Notes: generated from the letters alone by a model not told the origin. A stretch of 64,000 bases of DNA from Deinococcus hopiensis KR-140 (GCA_943327755.2 CALPYF020000004.1:142835-206834); one strand, 5' to 3'. Counted from the stretch's first letter, positions 28,998 through 39,414 are shown. Made by a program: numbers and translations.

Positions 28998-29584
28998 AGT
29001 TCCCACACGCTGGCGTAGTCGCGGCCCATCAGGCGCGCCGAGAGGTCCACGCCCCGGTCCACCGTCCGCGAGAGCCGCTCGCGCAGCCACTCGCCCGGCA
29101 CGCCCGGCGCGGCCCAGTGCGCGGACGTCGCATACACGAAGTGCGGGTTCACCACGCAGCGGAAATCCACCATCAGCCCGAACGCGAACGCCCCGTGACT
29201 CAGGTACCCGTGATCCAGCCCGCCCGACACCAGGAACGTCACGGGCCGGTCGAACCACGCGCCGTGCAGGCCGCGCGCGGCGTCACTGCTGCCGGTCAGT
29301 TCCACCAGTGCCTTCACACCGGATCCCAGACCCCAGTTGTACACGGGCACGCCCAGGAACACCCCGTCCGCCTCGCGGATCGCGCGGTGGTACACCTCGG
29401 CGTGCGGGTGCGCGTAGCAGCCGTGCGGCCCCTGGTCGTTGTCGAAGGGCGGCAGGGGCGCAGCGCGCAGGTCGAGGTGCGTGACCTCGTGCCCCTGCGC
29501 CCGCAACTGCGTGGCGGCAAGGTCACACAGCCACGCGCTGCGGCTTTCCGGGTCGAGGCTGGTCGAGAGGACGGCGAACTTCAC
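28994..29584 (-). CDS. NADPH-dependent FMN reductase-like protein
   Basis: 196 aa flavodoxin-fold protein: MKFAVLSTSLDPESRSAWL is the FMN phosphate-binding start, and GVFLGVPVYNWGLGSGVKALVELTG the second flavin loop. Probably reduces FMN, quinones or azo compounds with NAD(P)H. The start is GTG with TACCCT 6 nt upstream (minus strand). Co-transcribed with the pseudouridine synthase by overlapping stop and start, without an obvious functional link. Confidence 0.88.
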   Translation of the reverse strand: MKFAVLSTSLDPESRSAWLCDLAATQLRAQGHEVTHLDLRAAPLPPFDNDQGPHGCYAHPHAEVYHRAIREADGVFLGVPVYNWGLGSGVKALVELTGSSDAARGLHGAWFDRPVTFLVSGGLDHGYLSHGAFAFGLMVDFRCVVNPHFVYATSAHWAAPGVPGEWLRERLSRTVDRGVDLSARLMGRDYASVWEL

Positions 29585-29623
29585 CCGGACAGGGTAGCGT
29601 CCCGCCGGGGTGTCACAGCGGTT

Positions 29624-29770
29624 TCCAGTTCCGTTAAGGGGCCAACAGCACGCCCCTCAACTCCACCTCCAACCGCTGTCATCCTCAGGTGCTCGCTCTG
29701 CGGCGCAGCTCTTCGAGTCCGCTCGATTCAGCGGTATTGGGGAAGCCCTTCAATACCGCTGAATTCTGTT
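29624..29770. mobile_element. intergenic hairpin repeat, copy C (MITE-like, degenerate)
   Basis: Shares ordered segments with copies at 57455-57586 and 61172-61331: CAGTTCCGTT, CAACTCCACCTCC, CTCTGCGGCGCAGCTCTTCGAG and TCCGCTCG. Hairpin 1 is AGGGGC/GCCCCT (29637-29642, 29652-29657). Hairpin 2 is a perfect 14-bp pair ATTCAGCGGTATTG/CAATACCGCTGAAT (29726-29739, 29751-29764). The stem sequences differ from those of the other copies but pairing is kept. It fills most of the gap between the FMN-reductase-like gene (start 29584) and 29786. Confidence 0.6.
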
Positions 29771-29785
29771 GTCACCCTCCGCGCG

Positions 29786-30148
29786 TCACTCGGTGGTCGT
29801 GTGGACCGCGCCGCCCTCGCCGACCACCACGCGCGCCGACTGGTCGTCCAGCGCCCCCAGGGCCACCTCCGCCCCGCCCACCTGCACGGTCGCCTGCCCC
29901 TCGACCGGCACCCGCCACGACTGATGCGGCCACAGGCGCGCCCGTTCCACGCACCCGCTCGGGCCGCACACCCGCAGGCCTGACAGGACCTGACCGGACT
30001 GGTTGGCGACCTCCACGCCGCCCGCCACGCCGAACAGCAGCCACGCCCACGCCACCAGCGTCCCCAGGCCCAGCAGGCCGCCCGCCACCGACCACGCGGG
30101 AACAGGGGCGGCGGGCCGGGGGCGGGCGGTGGGGGCAGGCGCGTTCAT
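29786..30148 (-). CDS. small single-span membrane protein of unknown function
   Basis: 120 aa. A Pro/Ala-rich N-terminus, one membrane helix (about residues 20-45) and an outside domain with a CGPSGC pair that could be a disulfide loop. Family not recognised. CACACT lies 6 nt upstream of the ATG on the minus strand, close to the leaderless pattern. Confidence 0.55.
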   Translation of the reverse strand: MNAPAPTARPRPAAPVPAWSVAGGLLGLGTLVAWAWLLFGVAGGVEVANQSGQVLSGLRVCGPSGCVERARLWPHQSWRVPVEGQATVQVGGAEVALGALDDQSARVVVGEGGAVHTTTE

Positions 30149-30202
30149 GCCCCCAGTGTGCCGCGCGTCTGTCCGGCGCGCATCAGCCGTTTGGTGCAGG
30201 CG

Positions 30203-31714
30203 TCACGATCCGCCGGACACCGCTTCGGTCACTTTCAATGGCACCACGCCCGTGAACAGGCGCGGCCACGCCAGGTGCGGCTCGCCCAGCTCCAGGCTCA
30301 GGCCGCGCCCCGCGAAGTGCTGCTCCCACACCGCCTGCACGCGTGGGGGCAGCAGCTCACGCAGGGCCGCCTCGGCGTCCGCGCGCTGCTCGCCCAGATC
30401 GAAGGGACTGGGGCTGCCCAGCCGCTCGCGGACCAGCGACCGGACCTCGCCCTGGTACAGCACGTCGTCCGCGAAGCGGACCAGCAGCGCCTCCGCGTAC
30501 GCCGCCCGGTCCGACACGAGCGGCGCGAGCTTCCCGAACGCCACCGCCGATCCCAGCGTGTTCCCCGCCGTGTTCCACGCGCTGAACCCCGCCAGATCCG
30601 CCAGCGGCAGCGCCCCCATGAGCGTCCACAGCCGCGCCTCGGCTCCGTTCGGGTACGCGATGTCCGCCACGCTCACGGCCCGCCCGGCCCGCAGGTCCGC
30701 GCGCAGGGCGTCCACGAACGCCGGGAGGTGCCGGTGCGGCGTGTCCACCGTCGCGAAGTCCGGCTGCCGGTGCGCCTGCCGCGTGCCCGGCGTGTTCACC
30801 GCCAGCACGAACGCCGCCTCCTGTACGGAGTCCGCCAGTCGGCAGCCCGCCGCGCGCAGGTGCGCCCGCACGAGTTCCCCCGCCGGCCGGTCCTCGTACA
30901 GCAGCTCCGCACCCGCCCCGCCCAGCCCACTGAAGCGTACCCAGACCGGGACCTCCTCCGGGCGCAGCGCGCGGGCCAGCAGCGCGCACGGCACCTCGTC
31001 CGCGCCGGGGTACACGTCCAGGCGGTCCCACACGCCCAGAGCGTCCGCGCGGGCCTCCAGCAGACGCCGGTCGAACGCCGCCAGCCCGTACGGCGTGGTG
31101 TCGTCCAGCGTGAGGCACAGGTGACTCAGCACCCCGCCCGCCAGCAGGTCCAGCGCGGCCAGATGCAGCGCCCGGTTCCGCTCGCGGGTCCCCACCCAGT
31201 CCGCCAGGATGTCCGCCGGGACCGCCGCGCGGGCTGCGTCCAGGGCGTCGCCTTCCGACCCGCCGTGCCGCGCGTGCCGGTCGAACGCCGTCGAGTACGC
31301 CCGCAACTCGCGGCCCCACGTCCCGTAGTACGGTTTCTCCTCGTGCGGATCGTTGTCGTGCGCCACCCGCACGATCACCCCGAAGGCATAGATCCGCAGC
31401 GCCGGATTCATTGCCTTCAGCTCCGACAGGATCGCCAGCCGTTCCAGCGCCCCTGCCAGCGGGTCCGACACCCGCCGCGCCGGGATCATCCCGCCCAGGC
31501 ACAGCGTCTCCAGGCACACGACCAGCACGTCCGCGTCCGCCGCCCCGGCCCGCAGCCACGCCGCGAGCGCCCCGGTGTCGCCCGGCGTGAAGAAGTCTGG
31601 TAGCGCCGCCGCCGGGGGCACCCGAACCTCCGCACCCGTCATGCGGGCCAGCTGCACGGGCAGGTCCAGGGTGGGCGGGCGGGTATCCGGCGGAACGAGC
31701 AGCACACGGGTCAT
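30203..31714 (-). CDS. DUF4127 family protein
   Basis: 503 aa, cytoplasmic. VLLVPPDTRPPT at the N-terminus, LTLDDTTPYG, PGADEVPCALLARAL and NTPGTRQAHRQPD agree with DUF4127, a family of unknown function mostly found in Firmicutes, actinobacteria and Deinococcus that often sits near sugar or cell-wall metabolism genes. No such neighbours here. TAGCCT lies 7 nt before the ATG (minus strand). Confidence 0.82.
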   Translation of the reverse strand: MTRVLLVPPDTRPPTLDLPVQLARMTGAEVRVPPAAALPDFFTPGDTGALAAWLRAGAADADVLVVCLETLCLGGMIPARRVSDPLAGALERLAILSELKAMNPALRIYAFGVIVRVAHDNDPHEEKPYYGTWGRELRAYSTAFDRHARHGGSEGDALDAARAAVPADILADWVGTRERNRALHLAALDLLAGGVLSHLCLTLDDTTPYGLAAFDRRLLEARADALGVWDRLDVYPGADEVPCALLARALRPEEVPVWVRFSGLGGAGAELLYEDRPAGELVRAHLRAAGCRLADSVQEAAFVLAVNTPGTRQAHRQPDFATVDTPHRHLPAFVDALRADLRAGRAVSVADIAYPNGAEARLWTLMGALPLADLAGFSAWNTAGNTLGSAVAFGKLAPLVSDRAAYAEALLVRFADDVLYQGEVRSLVRERLGSPSPFDLGEQRADAEAALRELLPPRVQAVWEQHFAGRGLSLELGEPHLAWPRLFTGVVPLKVTEAVSGGS

Positions 31715-31759
31715 CCGCCCGAGGCTAGCAGGCCCCGTTGCTGGAGAGGTGCAAGGCGT

Positions 31760-31787
31760 GGGGGCGGCTGACCATCTCGCCGCCCCC
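31760..31787 (-). terminator. terminator hairpin between two minus-strand genes
   Basis: GGGGGCGGC and GCCGCCCCC form a perfect 9-bp stem downstream of the membrane protein stop at 31803 and upstream of the DUF4127 promoter. Confidence 0.55.
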
Positions 31788-31802
31788 CTTTCTACTGGCC
31801 TC

Positions 31803-32819
31803 TCAGGCCGCGCTGGTCGTTCCCGCCGGGCGCAGCCTGCGCCACAGCCAGTGCCCGCCGGCGATCAGCCACGCCAGGATGAACACCAGCACGTACTCGA
31901 TCACGGGGATGCGGATCACCTCGTTCAGCTTGTCCCAGCCGCGCCCGCTGTACACCAGCGTCACCAGCGCCACGAACACGGCGATGGCCGTCCAGCGGGC
32001 CCAGCGGGGCCAGCCCAGGCCGTACATCTGCGTGGCGATGAAGATCGCGCCGAACCCGAACGCGAACATCGGCCACAGGCCCTTGCCCTGTCCGTACGCC
32101 ACGAGCGCGCCGTGCACGAGCACCGCGACCTCCAGGCTGGTCGTCCACGCGCGGTTCAGGTGCGCCCGCGTGAAGAACAGGCTGCCCTGCACGAGCAGCA
32201 GGAACATGTAGATGAAGCCGATCAGGTGCCCCGGCGTGGACACCGTCGGGTGGAACCAGAAGGTGTAGATGGTCGCCCACGCGAACACGTACCCGTGATA
32301 CCGCTTCACCACGCCGATGGCGCTGTCGGGCACGCCCGCGCTGCGGCCGAACAGCAGGCCCCGGCGGCGGCTCTCCATCAGGATCACCATCACGAGCAGC
32401 AGGATGACCGAGCCCTGTGAACTGAACACGCTGACGTCCTGGGCCAGCCCGTCGTAGAAGACGTGCGTCTGGATCAGGTGCAGCCCGATGAACGCGGCGT
32501 TCACGCCCAGCGCCCACACGTTGAACCAGTGCAGCCCACCGGTGTAGCCGGGCCGCTGCACCTGCGCGCGGTAGATGAGCCACCAGATGATCACCTGATG
32601 GAGCAGGTACGGCAGCCACGCGCTCAGGCGCGTCCAGACGGTCGCCTCGGGCAGTTTCCAGTAGTACCAGGCGGCCCCCTGGTCCGGCAGCAACCGCACG
32701 TCATCCAGCAGGGGGCCGAGCAGCCAGATCAGGGCGGTGAACAGGAAACTGAACGCGATGCCGCCCAGCAGCGCGCGGTTGGCCGACGGGCCAGCAGGAT
32801 CGGAAACGGGTTTCTCCAC
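31803..32819 (-). CDS. polytopic membrane protein of unknown function
   Basis: 338 aa with about nine hydrophobic helices and few charged residues. Trp- and His-rich loops (WYYWKLPEATVW, FWFHPTVSTPGHLIGF) could bind a heme or quinone, but I recognise no family. The GTG start is supported by TACGCT 6 nt upstream on the minus strand. It is monocistronic, ending in a hairpin. Confidence 0.65.
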   Translation of the reverse strand: MEKPVSDPAGPSANRALLGGIAFSFLFTALIWLLGPLLDDVRLLPDQGAAWYYWKLPEATVWTRLSAWLPYLLHQVIIWWLIYRAQVQRPGYTGGLHWFNVWALGVNAAFIGLHLIQTHVFYDGLAQDVSVFSSQGSVILLLVMVILMESRRRGLLFGRSAGVPDSAIGVVKRYHGYVFAWATIYTFWFHPTVSTPGHLIGFIYMFLLLVQGSLFFTRAHLNRAWTTSLEVAVLVHGALVAYGQGKGLWPMFAFGFGAIFIATQMYGLGWPRWARWTAIAVFVALVTLVYSGRGWDKLNEVIRIPVIEYVLVFILAWLIAGGHWLWRRLRPAGTTSAA

Positions 32820-32877
32820 CCCGTGAGCGTACCGTGAAGGTCATGTAAGCCTCCACACAATCCGGAAGTTCGAATGC

Positions 32878-33651
32878 TCAGCTATCTGCCAGCAGGAACG
32901 CGAGCGTGTCGTCCCGCATCCGCACGCTGGTGTAGTGCCCCACGTCCGGATACACCGCCTCGCGCAGGGCCTCCGGGCGACCCGCCGAGGCGTACGCCGC
33001 GCGGTAGGCGGCGACGGTGGGTGCGTGATGCTCCTCCAGCGGGAACACCGGGTCCGCCCCGCCACTGCCCAGGAACAGCGGCGTGGGCACGGCGTCTGCC
33101 GCGTGCACCAGCGGGCGATGCCGGTCAAGGAACGCCTGGAGGTCCGGGCGGCGCACCTCCGGCTCGTGCCACACGCCGGACGTGATCAGCGCCGCCGCCC
33201 GCGCGACCCGCGCCTCCGTCCGCGCGAGGGTCTGCGCCACGTACCCGCCCATGCTGGACCCCACCACCCACACCGGCACCCGCCCGTAGGCCGCCTGCGT
33301 GGCGTCCAGCAGCGCCGGAGCCTCCATCACCGTGCGGCGCACGCTCTCCCACACGAACTCGCGGGCGTTCAGGCGCGGCGGGGTGTCGCCCTGCCGCTCG
33401 CCGTGCAGCGCCGCGTCCGGCAGGACCACTGCCGCGCCCCACGCGGCCAGTGCGGCGTACACGCCCAGCTTGCCCTCCTTGGCCGCCCAGGCGCCGTGGT
33501 ACACGACGCAGACCGCCCGCACCTCCCGGCCCGGCGCGGGGCGTTCCACCAGGCACGGCACGCCCGCCAGCAGGTGACGCTCCACCGCGTACGGCTCGCC
33601 CCCGACCAGCGGCGTCGCATGCGGATCATCCGGGTGGAACGCGCGGGTCAC
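32878..33651 (-). CDS. alpha/beta hydrolase (dienelactone-hydrolase/esterase-like)
   Basis: 257 aa. Nucleophile elbow GSSMGG (G-x-S-x-G), Asp-containing GGADPVFP and terminal VGHYTS as the catalytic His. VVYHGAWAAKEG supplies the oxyanion region. Probably an esterase or peptidase of unknown substrate. GTG 33651 overlaps the stop of the upstream phosphatase gene (GTGA). Last of three coupled genes (YkgJ, phosphatase, hydrolase). Confidence 0.82.
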   Translation of the reverse strand: MTRAFHPDDPHATPLVGGEPYAVERHLLAGVPCLVERPAPGREVRAVCVVYHGAWAAKEGKLGVYAALAAWGAAVVLPDAALHGERQGDTPPRLNAREFVWESVRRTVMEAPALLDATQAAYGRVPVWVVGSSMGGYVAQTLARTEARVARAAALITSGVWHEPEVRRPDLQAFLDRHRPLVHAADAVPTPLFLGSGGADPVFPLEEHHAPTVAAYRAAYASAGRPEALREAVYPDVGHYTSVRMRDDTLAFLLADS

Positions 33652-34202
33652 GCCGGAAGGTCCAGGCGGGTCGGCGTGCCCCCCGGCGTCCAGAGCCACA
33701 CGTCCGGGTTGCGCAGTGCCGCCCACCTGTCATAGTCCAGTCCCAGCAGCAGCGCCAGGAGGTTGCCGTGGGTGACGACCACCGTCACCCCGTCCGGGTC
33801 GCGGTGCGTATCCAGGGCCGCCTGAGCGCGATCCCGGGCCGCCGCGCCGGACTCGCCGCCCGGCAGGGTCAGCGTGTCGTCCGCGAAACTGTCCTGCAGA
33901 CGGTCGCGCCAGTCCGCACGGGGCACACCGGTCAGGACCCGCTCGGTCAGGCGGTCGTCGGTGATCACCGGCAGGCCCAGCGCCGCCGCCAGCGGGGCCG
34001 CCGTGTCCACGGCGCGGCGCCACGGGCTGCTCACGATCCGGGTGACGCCCAGCTCGCGCAGCGCGGGTACCAGCCCGGCCGCGCCCGCGTGTCCCTCCCC
34101 GGTCAGGTCCGCCCCGGGTTCCTGCCCCGCCGCGCGGGCGTGCCGCACCAGCAGCAGCGTCCCCGGCGGCAGGGGAGAGGCCGACAAGGCCGGGGCGGTC
34201 AC
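33648..34202 (-). CDS. histidine phosphatase family protein
   Basis: 184 aa. LLLVRHARAAGQ is the catalytic RHG/RHA block (Ala replaces the usual Gly), followed by SSPWRRAVDTAAPLA and VVVTHGNLLALLL with the second His. Resembles SixA/CobC-like phosphatases. GTG 34202 overlaps the YkgJ-family stop, and the end overlaps the hydrolase start, so the three genes are translated as a chain. Confidence 0.85.
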   Translation of the reverse strand: MTAPALSASPLPPGTLLLVRHARAAGQEPGADLTGEGHAGAAGLVPALRELGVTRIVSSPWRRAVDTAAPLAAALGLPVITDDRLTERVLTGVPRADWRDRLQDSFADDTLTLPGGESGAAARDRAQAALDTHRDPDGVTVVVTHGNLLALLLGLDYDRWAALRNPDVWLWTPGGTPTRLDLPA

Positions 34203-34933
34203 GCGAATTCCAGCAGCATGCGGTGCGCCAGCCCCCGCCCCGACGCCCGCTGCCACGCCGCGCGCGTGTCCCCGGCCATGATCGCCGCCATGAACCGCTC
34301 GTCCCGCGCGAGGGTCGTCAGCACCCAGTAGTCCCCCCAGACCTCCACGCCCCAGGCGTCCACCATCGCCCGCGACGCCGTCTCCCAGATCGGTTCGCTC
34401 AGGTGCTCCAGCGGCGCGATGAAATGCAGTTCGCCGTCCGTGCCGGGCATCCGCGCGACCTCACGGCGGTACTCGGACCGCTCGCGGGCGGTCATGCGCT
34501 CCCAGACGCCCGCCTCGCAGAAATGCGCCGGGAACGCACTGAACGTGTCGCGGCAGCGTGTCGGGCGCGCCTCGTAGCGGCTGCACCCCCCGGTCTCCCG
34601 GTCCAGGATCGGGCAGAAGCCCACCTCGGTGCGGTGCCGCTGCACGTACTCGTCGTCACTGCGGGCCGTGCGGGCATTCGCGATCGCCGCGCGGGCGTGC
34701 GCCTCCACCGCCGCCGCTAACCCCTCGTCCAGTTCGGCGGCCATCACGAGCGCCTCGGCCAGGCTCACGCGGATCGGCATGTTGCAGCACGCCACGCACC
34801 CCGACGCGCAGTACACCCGCCCGCCCTGACGCGCGTAGCGGTCCATCCATTCCCCCGCACGCCGCCCGTAGCGGTCATACGCGCGCCGCACGGCCTCTGT
34901 CACGTCACGGTTCACTGCCTGCGCCTCACTCAT
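34199..34933 (-). CDS. YkgJ-family cysteine-cluster protein (putative zinc/iron chelating)
   Basis: 244 aa. The defining cluster YCASGCVACCNMP (CxxxCxxCC) at residues 42-50 and further cysteines in GFCPILD and GGCSRYEARPTRCRDT make the metal-binding set of this family. Biochemical role unknown; such proteins may bind Zn or Fe-S. First gene of a three-gene overlapping operon, with TAGGCT 6 nt before the ATG on the minus strand (leaderless). Confidence 0.85.
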   Translation of the reverse strand: MSEAQAVNRDVTEAVRRAYDRYGRRAGEWMDRYARQGGRVYCASGCVACCNMPIRVSLAEALVMAAELDEGLAAAVEAHARAAIANARTARSDDEYVQRHRTEVGFCPILDRETGGCSRYEARPTRCRDTFSAFPAHFCEAGVWERMTARERSEYRREVARMPGTDGELHFIAPLEHLSEPIWETASRAMVDAWGVEVWGDYWVLTTLARDERFMAAIMAGDTRAAWQRASGRGLAHRMLLEFA

Positions 34934-35027
34934 CCGCGCAGCCTAGAGCATCCGCCCGCGCCCGACCGTGCGGCGCGCGGACCCTGCACGCCGGGAACGC
35001 GCCCCGCGTGCGTATACTGACCGCACC

Positions 35028-36044
35028 GTGTTCAGGCGTCCCCGCACCCCCCAGACCCCGACCGGCACCCCGGATCCCCGGAAGACCGGGACGTCCCAGG
35101 AGCCGCTTGACCCCACGCGCGTCCTGACCGATCTGCTCTCGCGCCCCACGCAGGAAGGCGTGCTGGAAGGCGCCCTGGCCTACGCCGCCACCCTGATGGG
35201 CGGGCCCGTGCAGGGCTACGCGGTCGTGCGGCGCGGGCAGGATCAGGTGGCCGCCGTGTTCGGCGGATACCCCAAGAGCCTGCTGGGTCTCGCCCTGACC
35301 GGCCCCTGGGCGCAGATGCGCTCCCGGGTCGTGCCGGACGGCAGCCGCGAACTGTTCGAGGCGAACAGCCCGGACGTCACCGCGACGCTCGAGGCGGCCG
35401 GGCTGCGCGACGCGAAGATCAGTCTCGTGGTGCCCCTGAGCGTCCGCGGCCGCCACCTGGGCGCCCTGATCCTCGACCGCGCCGCCCCGGACGGCATTCC
35501 GCCCGCCGTGCAGGAGGCCGTCACGAAATGGGCCGCTGCCGTCGCCCCCATCCTCAGCCTGCTTGAAGGCCGCGAGGAATGGAAGCAGGCCGCCCGGCAG
35601 CTGACCGGCGCACTCGTGGAAGCCGTCGAGAGCCAGGACTTCGACTCGCTGGGGCACGCCAAGTCCGTCACGGACGTCAGCCTGAAACTGGGCCGCGCCG
35701 TGGGCCTCACCGAGCGCGAACTGGAGGAACTGTGGTTCGCGTCCATGCTGCACGATATCGGCAAGATCCACGGCGAGCACGGCCACGCGCAGGTCGGCGC
35801 GAACTTCCTGCACGGCGTCCCGCACCTCAGCGAGGCGCAGAAGGCCATCCGGCACCACCACGAACGCGTGGACGGCCAGGGTGAACCCGACAAGCTGAGC
35901 GGCGAGGACATCCCGCTGTACGCGCGCATCCTGGCCGTCGCGAACGCCTACGTCCGGCTGGGCGGCCTGGAGCGTCTGAAACCCCAGGCGGGCAAGGGCC
36001 TGGACGCCAAACTGGTCGGCCTGCTGGACAAACTCCCGCAGTGA
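35028..36044 (+). CDS. GAF plus HD-GYP-like domain protein with degenerate motif
   Basis: 338 aa. Residues about 40-200 look GAF-like and the C-terminal half is an HD domain: MLHDIGKIHGEHG (HD pair), then HHHERVDGQGEPDKLSGE where HD-GYP enzymes have HHERxDGxGYP, and RILAVANAY where they have VxDxYDA. Loss of the GYP and of the final metal-ligand Asp suggests it may not cleave c-di-GMP normally and could be a sensor. GTG 35028 is preceded by TATACT (35013-35018, 9-nt gap). Confidence 0.78.
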   Translation: MFRRPRTPQTPTGTPDPRKTGTSQEPLDPTRVLTDLLSRPTQEGVLEGALAYAATLMGGPVQGYAVVRRGQDQVAAVFGGYPKSLLGLALTGPWAQMRSRVVPDGSRELFEANSPDVTATLEAAGLRDAKISLVVPLSVRGRHLGALILDRAAPDGIPPAVQEAVTKWAAAVAPILSLLEGREEWKQAARQLTGALVEAVESQDFDSLGHAKSVTDVSLKLGRAVGLTERELEELWFASMLHDIGKIHGEHGHAQVGANFLHGVPHLSEAQKAIRHHHERVDGQGEPDKLSGEDIPLYARILAVANAYVRLGGLERLKPQAGKGLDAKLVGLLDKLPQ

Positions 36045-36051
36045 GCGCCGC

Positions 36052-36891
36052 ATGACCCTGCGTCCCCCGCACCCCGGCGAGGCCCCCACCCCGCGCTTCC
36101 CCAACCTGGAAGCGCGGTTCGGCCCCCTGACCCCCGTGGACGCCGGCATGCAGAGCCGCGTGTACGCCACGCAGGACCGCCAGACCGTCATCAAGGTCTA
36201 CCGCAACCACCAGGGCGAGCACGGCGTGGAGGCTGAGAACATGCGCCGCGCCGGGATGGGCGACCGCGTGATCGACGCGCTGGAGGTGGACGGCATCGAG
36301 GCGCTGATCATGCGCCGCTTCGACGGTCACCCCCTGCGCACCCCCGACGTGCCCCGCGCCCTGGCTCAGTTGCGCGCCAGCCTGAGCGCCCTGCACGGCA
36401 CCACGCGGGGCCACGTGAACCTGCGCCGCGTGCAGGACCGCCTGCGCCGCTTCCGCAGCGCCCTGGCCGCCTACCCGCTGGACGACCTGTTCGACGCGGT
36501 CGAGATTCCCCTGGACCGCGGCCTGCTGGACCAGCCCGCCGCGTTCTGCCACCTGGACCTGTGGCACGACAACATCCTGATCAGCGAACCCCACGGCGAG
36601 GTCCTGATCATCGACTGGACGAAGGCCGACTGGGACGACCCTCTGCGGGACCTCGCGCTGCTCAAGACCGGCACCCTCGACCTGCTGCCGCCCGACGAGA
36701 GCCTCCAGGCGGCGCTGACCTTCCTGCCGGACCGGGCGCCCGCCACGCTGACCCGCTACCGCGCGTACCTCGCCATGACCACCCTGCACGACCTGTACTG
36801 GTTCCTGATGAACGAACCGTACGAATTCGAGGGCCAGCGCGACCAGAAGGTGCCGCGCGCCCGCCACGCCCTGGCCCGCCTGCCCGGCTGA
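36052..36891 (+). CDS. APH-family phosphotransferase
   Basis: 279 aa kinase-like fold. The Brenner motif CHLDLWHDNILI (HxDxxxxN) and the metal site IIDWTKADWDDPLRDLA are those of aminoglycoside/choline/fructosamine kinase relatives; the N-terminal VIKVYRN holds the ATP Lys. The substrate is unknown; resistance is only one of many options. Follows the HD protein by 7 bp and is probably co-transcribed. Confidence 0.85.
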   Translation: MTLRPPHPGEAPTPRFPNLEARFGPLTPVDAGMQSRVYATQDRQTVIKVYRNHQGEHGVEAENMRRAGMGDRVIDALEVDGIEALIMRRFDGHPLRTPDVPRALAQLRASLSALHGTTRGHVNLRRVQDRLRRFRSALAAYPLDDLFDAVEIPLDRGLLDQPAAFCHLDLWHDNILISEPHGEVLIIDWTKADWDDPLRDLALLKTGTLDLLPPDESLQAALTFLPDRAPATLTRYRAYLAMTTLHDLYWFLMNEPYEFEGQRDQKVPRARHALARLPG

Positions 36892-36942
36892 GCGGCCCCG
36901 CCAGGGCCGGACGCCCTGCGGGCCGCGGGGTATGGTGGGCGC

Positions 36943-37566
36943 ATGGTTACTGTCGTCACCCATCCCCTCGTTCAACACAAACTCTCGGTCATGCGCGACG
37001 TGCACACCGGCGTCAAGGAATTCCGCGAGCTGGCCAGCGAGGTCAGCCTGCTCCTCGCCTACGAGGCCATGCGCGACCTCGAAGTCACCCAGGAGGAAGT
37101 CACCACGCCCATCACCACCGCCGAGTTCCCCATGCTCAGCGGCAAGAAGCTGGCATTGGTCGCCATCCTGCGCGCCGGGCTGATCATGACTGACTCGATC
37201 GTGCAGCTCGTGCCCGCCGCGAAGGTCGGACACATCGGCCTGTACCGCGACCCCGAGACCCTCGGGCCCGTCGCGTACTACAACAAGCTCCCCACCGACA
37301 TCGCCGAGCGGCGCGTGTTCCTCACCGACCCCATGCTCGCCACCGGGGGCAGCGCCAGCGCCGCCATCGCCAGCCTGAAGGCAGCCGGGGCGACCAGCAT
37401 CAAACTTATGTGCATCCTCGCCGCGCCCGAGGGTGTGGCCGTGATCGAACGCGACCACCCGGACGTGGAGATCGTCGTCGCTGCCCTGGACTCCCACCTG
37501 AACGACCACGGGTACATCGTGCCCGGGCTGGGCGACGCGGGCGACCGCATCTACGGCACCAAGTGA
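36943..37566 (+). CDS. upp: uracil phosphoribosyltransferase
   Basis: 207 aa. Makes UMP from uracil and PRPP. Signatures: HKLSVMRD, LVAILRAGLIMTD, the PRPP loop FLTDPMLATGGSA and the uracil-binding GYIVPGLGDAGDRIYGT at the end. TATGGT lies 6 nt before the ATG (leaderless). Confidence 0.97.
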   Translation: MVTVVTHPLVQHKLSVMRDVHTGVKEFRELASEVSLLLAYEAMRDLEVTQEEVTTPITTAEFPMLSGKKLALVAILRAGLIMTDSIVQLVPAAKVGHIGLYRDPETLGPVAYYNKLPTDIAERRVFLTDPMLATGGSASAAIASLKAAGATSIKLMCILAAPEGVAVIERDHPDVEIVVAALDSHLNDHGYIVPGLGDAGDRIYGTK

Positions 37567-37624
37567 GCGCAGGCGTAGAACGCTCGTTTTTAGACAACCT
37601 GTGCGCCCCACACTGACCGCCGCT

Positions 37625-37630
37625 TACGCT
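37625..37630 (+). promoter_or_regulatory. -10 element of the leuA leader transcript
   Basis: TACGCT lies 6 nt upstream of the leader-peptide ATG at 37637, placing the transcription start at or next to that codon. I see no convincing -35. Confidence 0.6.
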
Positions 37631-37636
37631 GAACCC

Positions 37637-37681
37637 ATGACCGCGTTCAGCCTTCTTCTTACCCGTCCTCCGGTGGAGTGA
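37637..37681 (+). CDS. leuL: leucine leader peptide of the leuA attenuator
   Basis: A 14-residue ORF reading MTAFSLLLTRPPVE. It has three consecutive Leu codons, all CTT (37652-37660), a codon that is rare in this GC-rich genome. It is followed by a rho-independent terminator at 37708-37737, and its 3' part CCTCCGG (37667-37673) can pair with the terminator's 5' arm (CCGGAGG, 37710-37716). This is the layout of ribosome-mediated attenuation: stalling at the Leu codons when charged tRNA-Leu is scarce should favour the alternative pairing and read-through into leuA. Confidence 0.85.
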   Translation: MTAFSLLLTRPPVE

Positions 37682-37707
37682 ACGGCAAGGAGAACCGCGC
37701 CTGAACC

Positions 37708-37737
37708 CCCCGGAGGACGAAAGCCTCCGGGGTTTTT
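37708..37737 (+). terminator. attenuator terminator upstream of leuA
   Basis: CCCCGGAGG (37708-37716) and CCTCCGGGG (37724-37732) form a perfect 9-bp stem, 7-nt loop, followed by five T. It lies between the leader peptide and leuA. Confidence 0.9.
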
Positions 37738-37786
37738 CATTGCACCTCATTCCCAGCGACCAGAGTCCCAGCACCAGGAGCCGCCC

Positions 37787-39340
<1,554 letters not shown>

Positions 39341-39387
39341 GGTGATCGTTGAATGTTGATGGGTCCGCCGCTTCGCGGCTGAAGGAC

Positions 39388-39414
39388 GGGGAGGCTGGGC
39401 GGACCGGCCTCCCC
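39388..39414 (+). terminator. hairpin downstream of leuA
   Basis: GGGGAGGC and GCCTCCCC form a perfect 8-bp stem with an 11-nt loop, about 47 nt past the leuA stop. A smaller GCCGC/GCGGC stem lies just before it. Confidence 0.5.

Noticed and set aside
29690..29770. tRNA-like segment (TTCGAGTCC and a stem)
   Set aside because: No acceptor stem, anticodon arm or CCA arrangement; the segment is the core of the intergenic repeat family.
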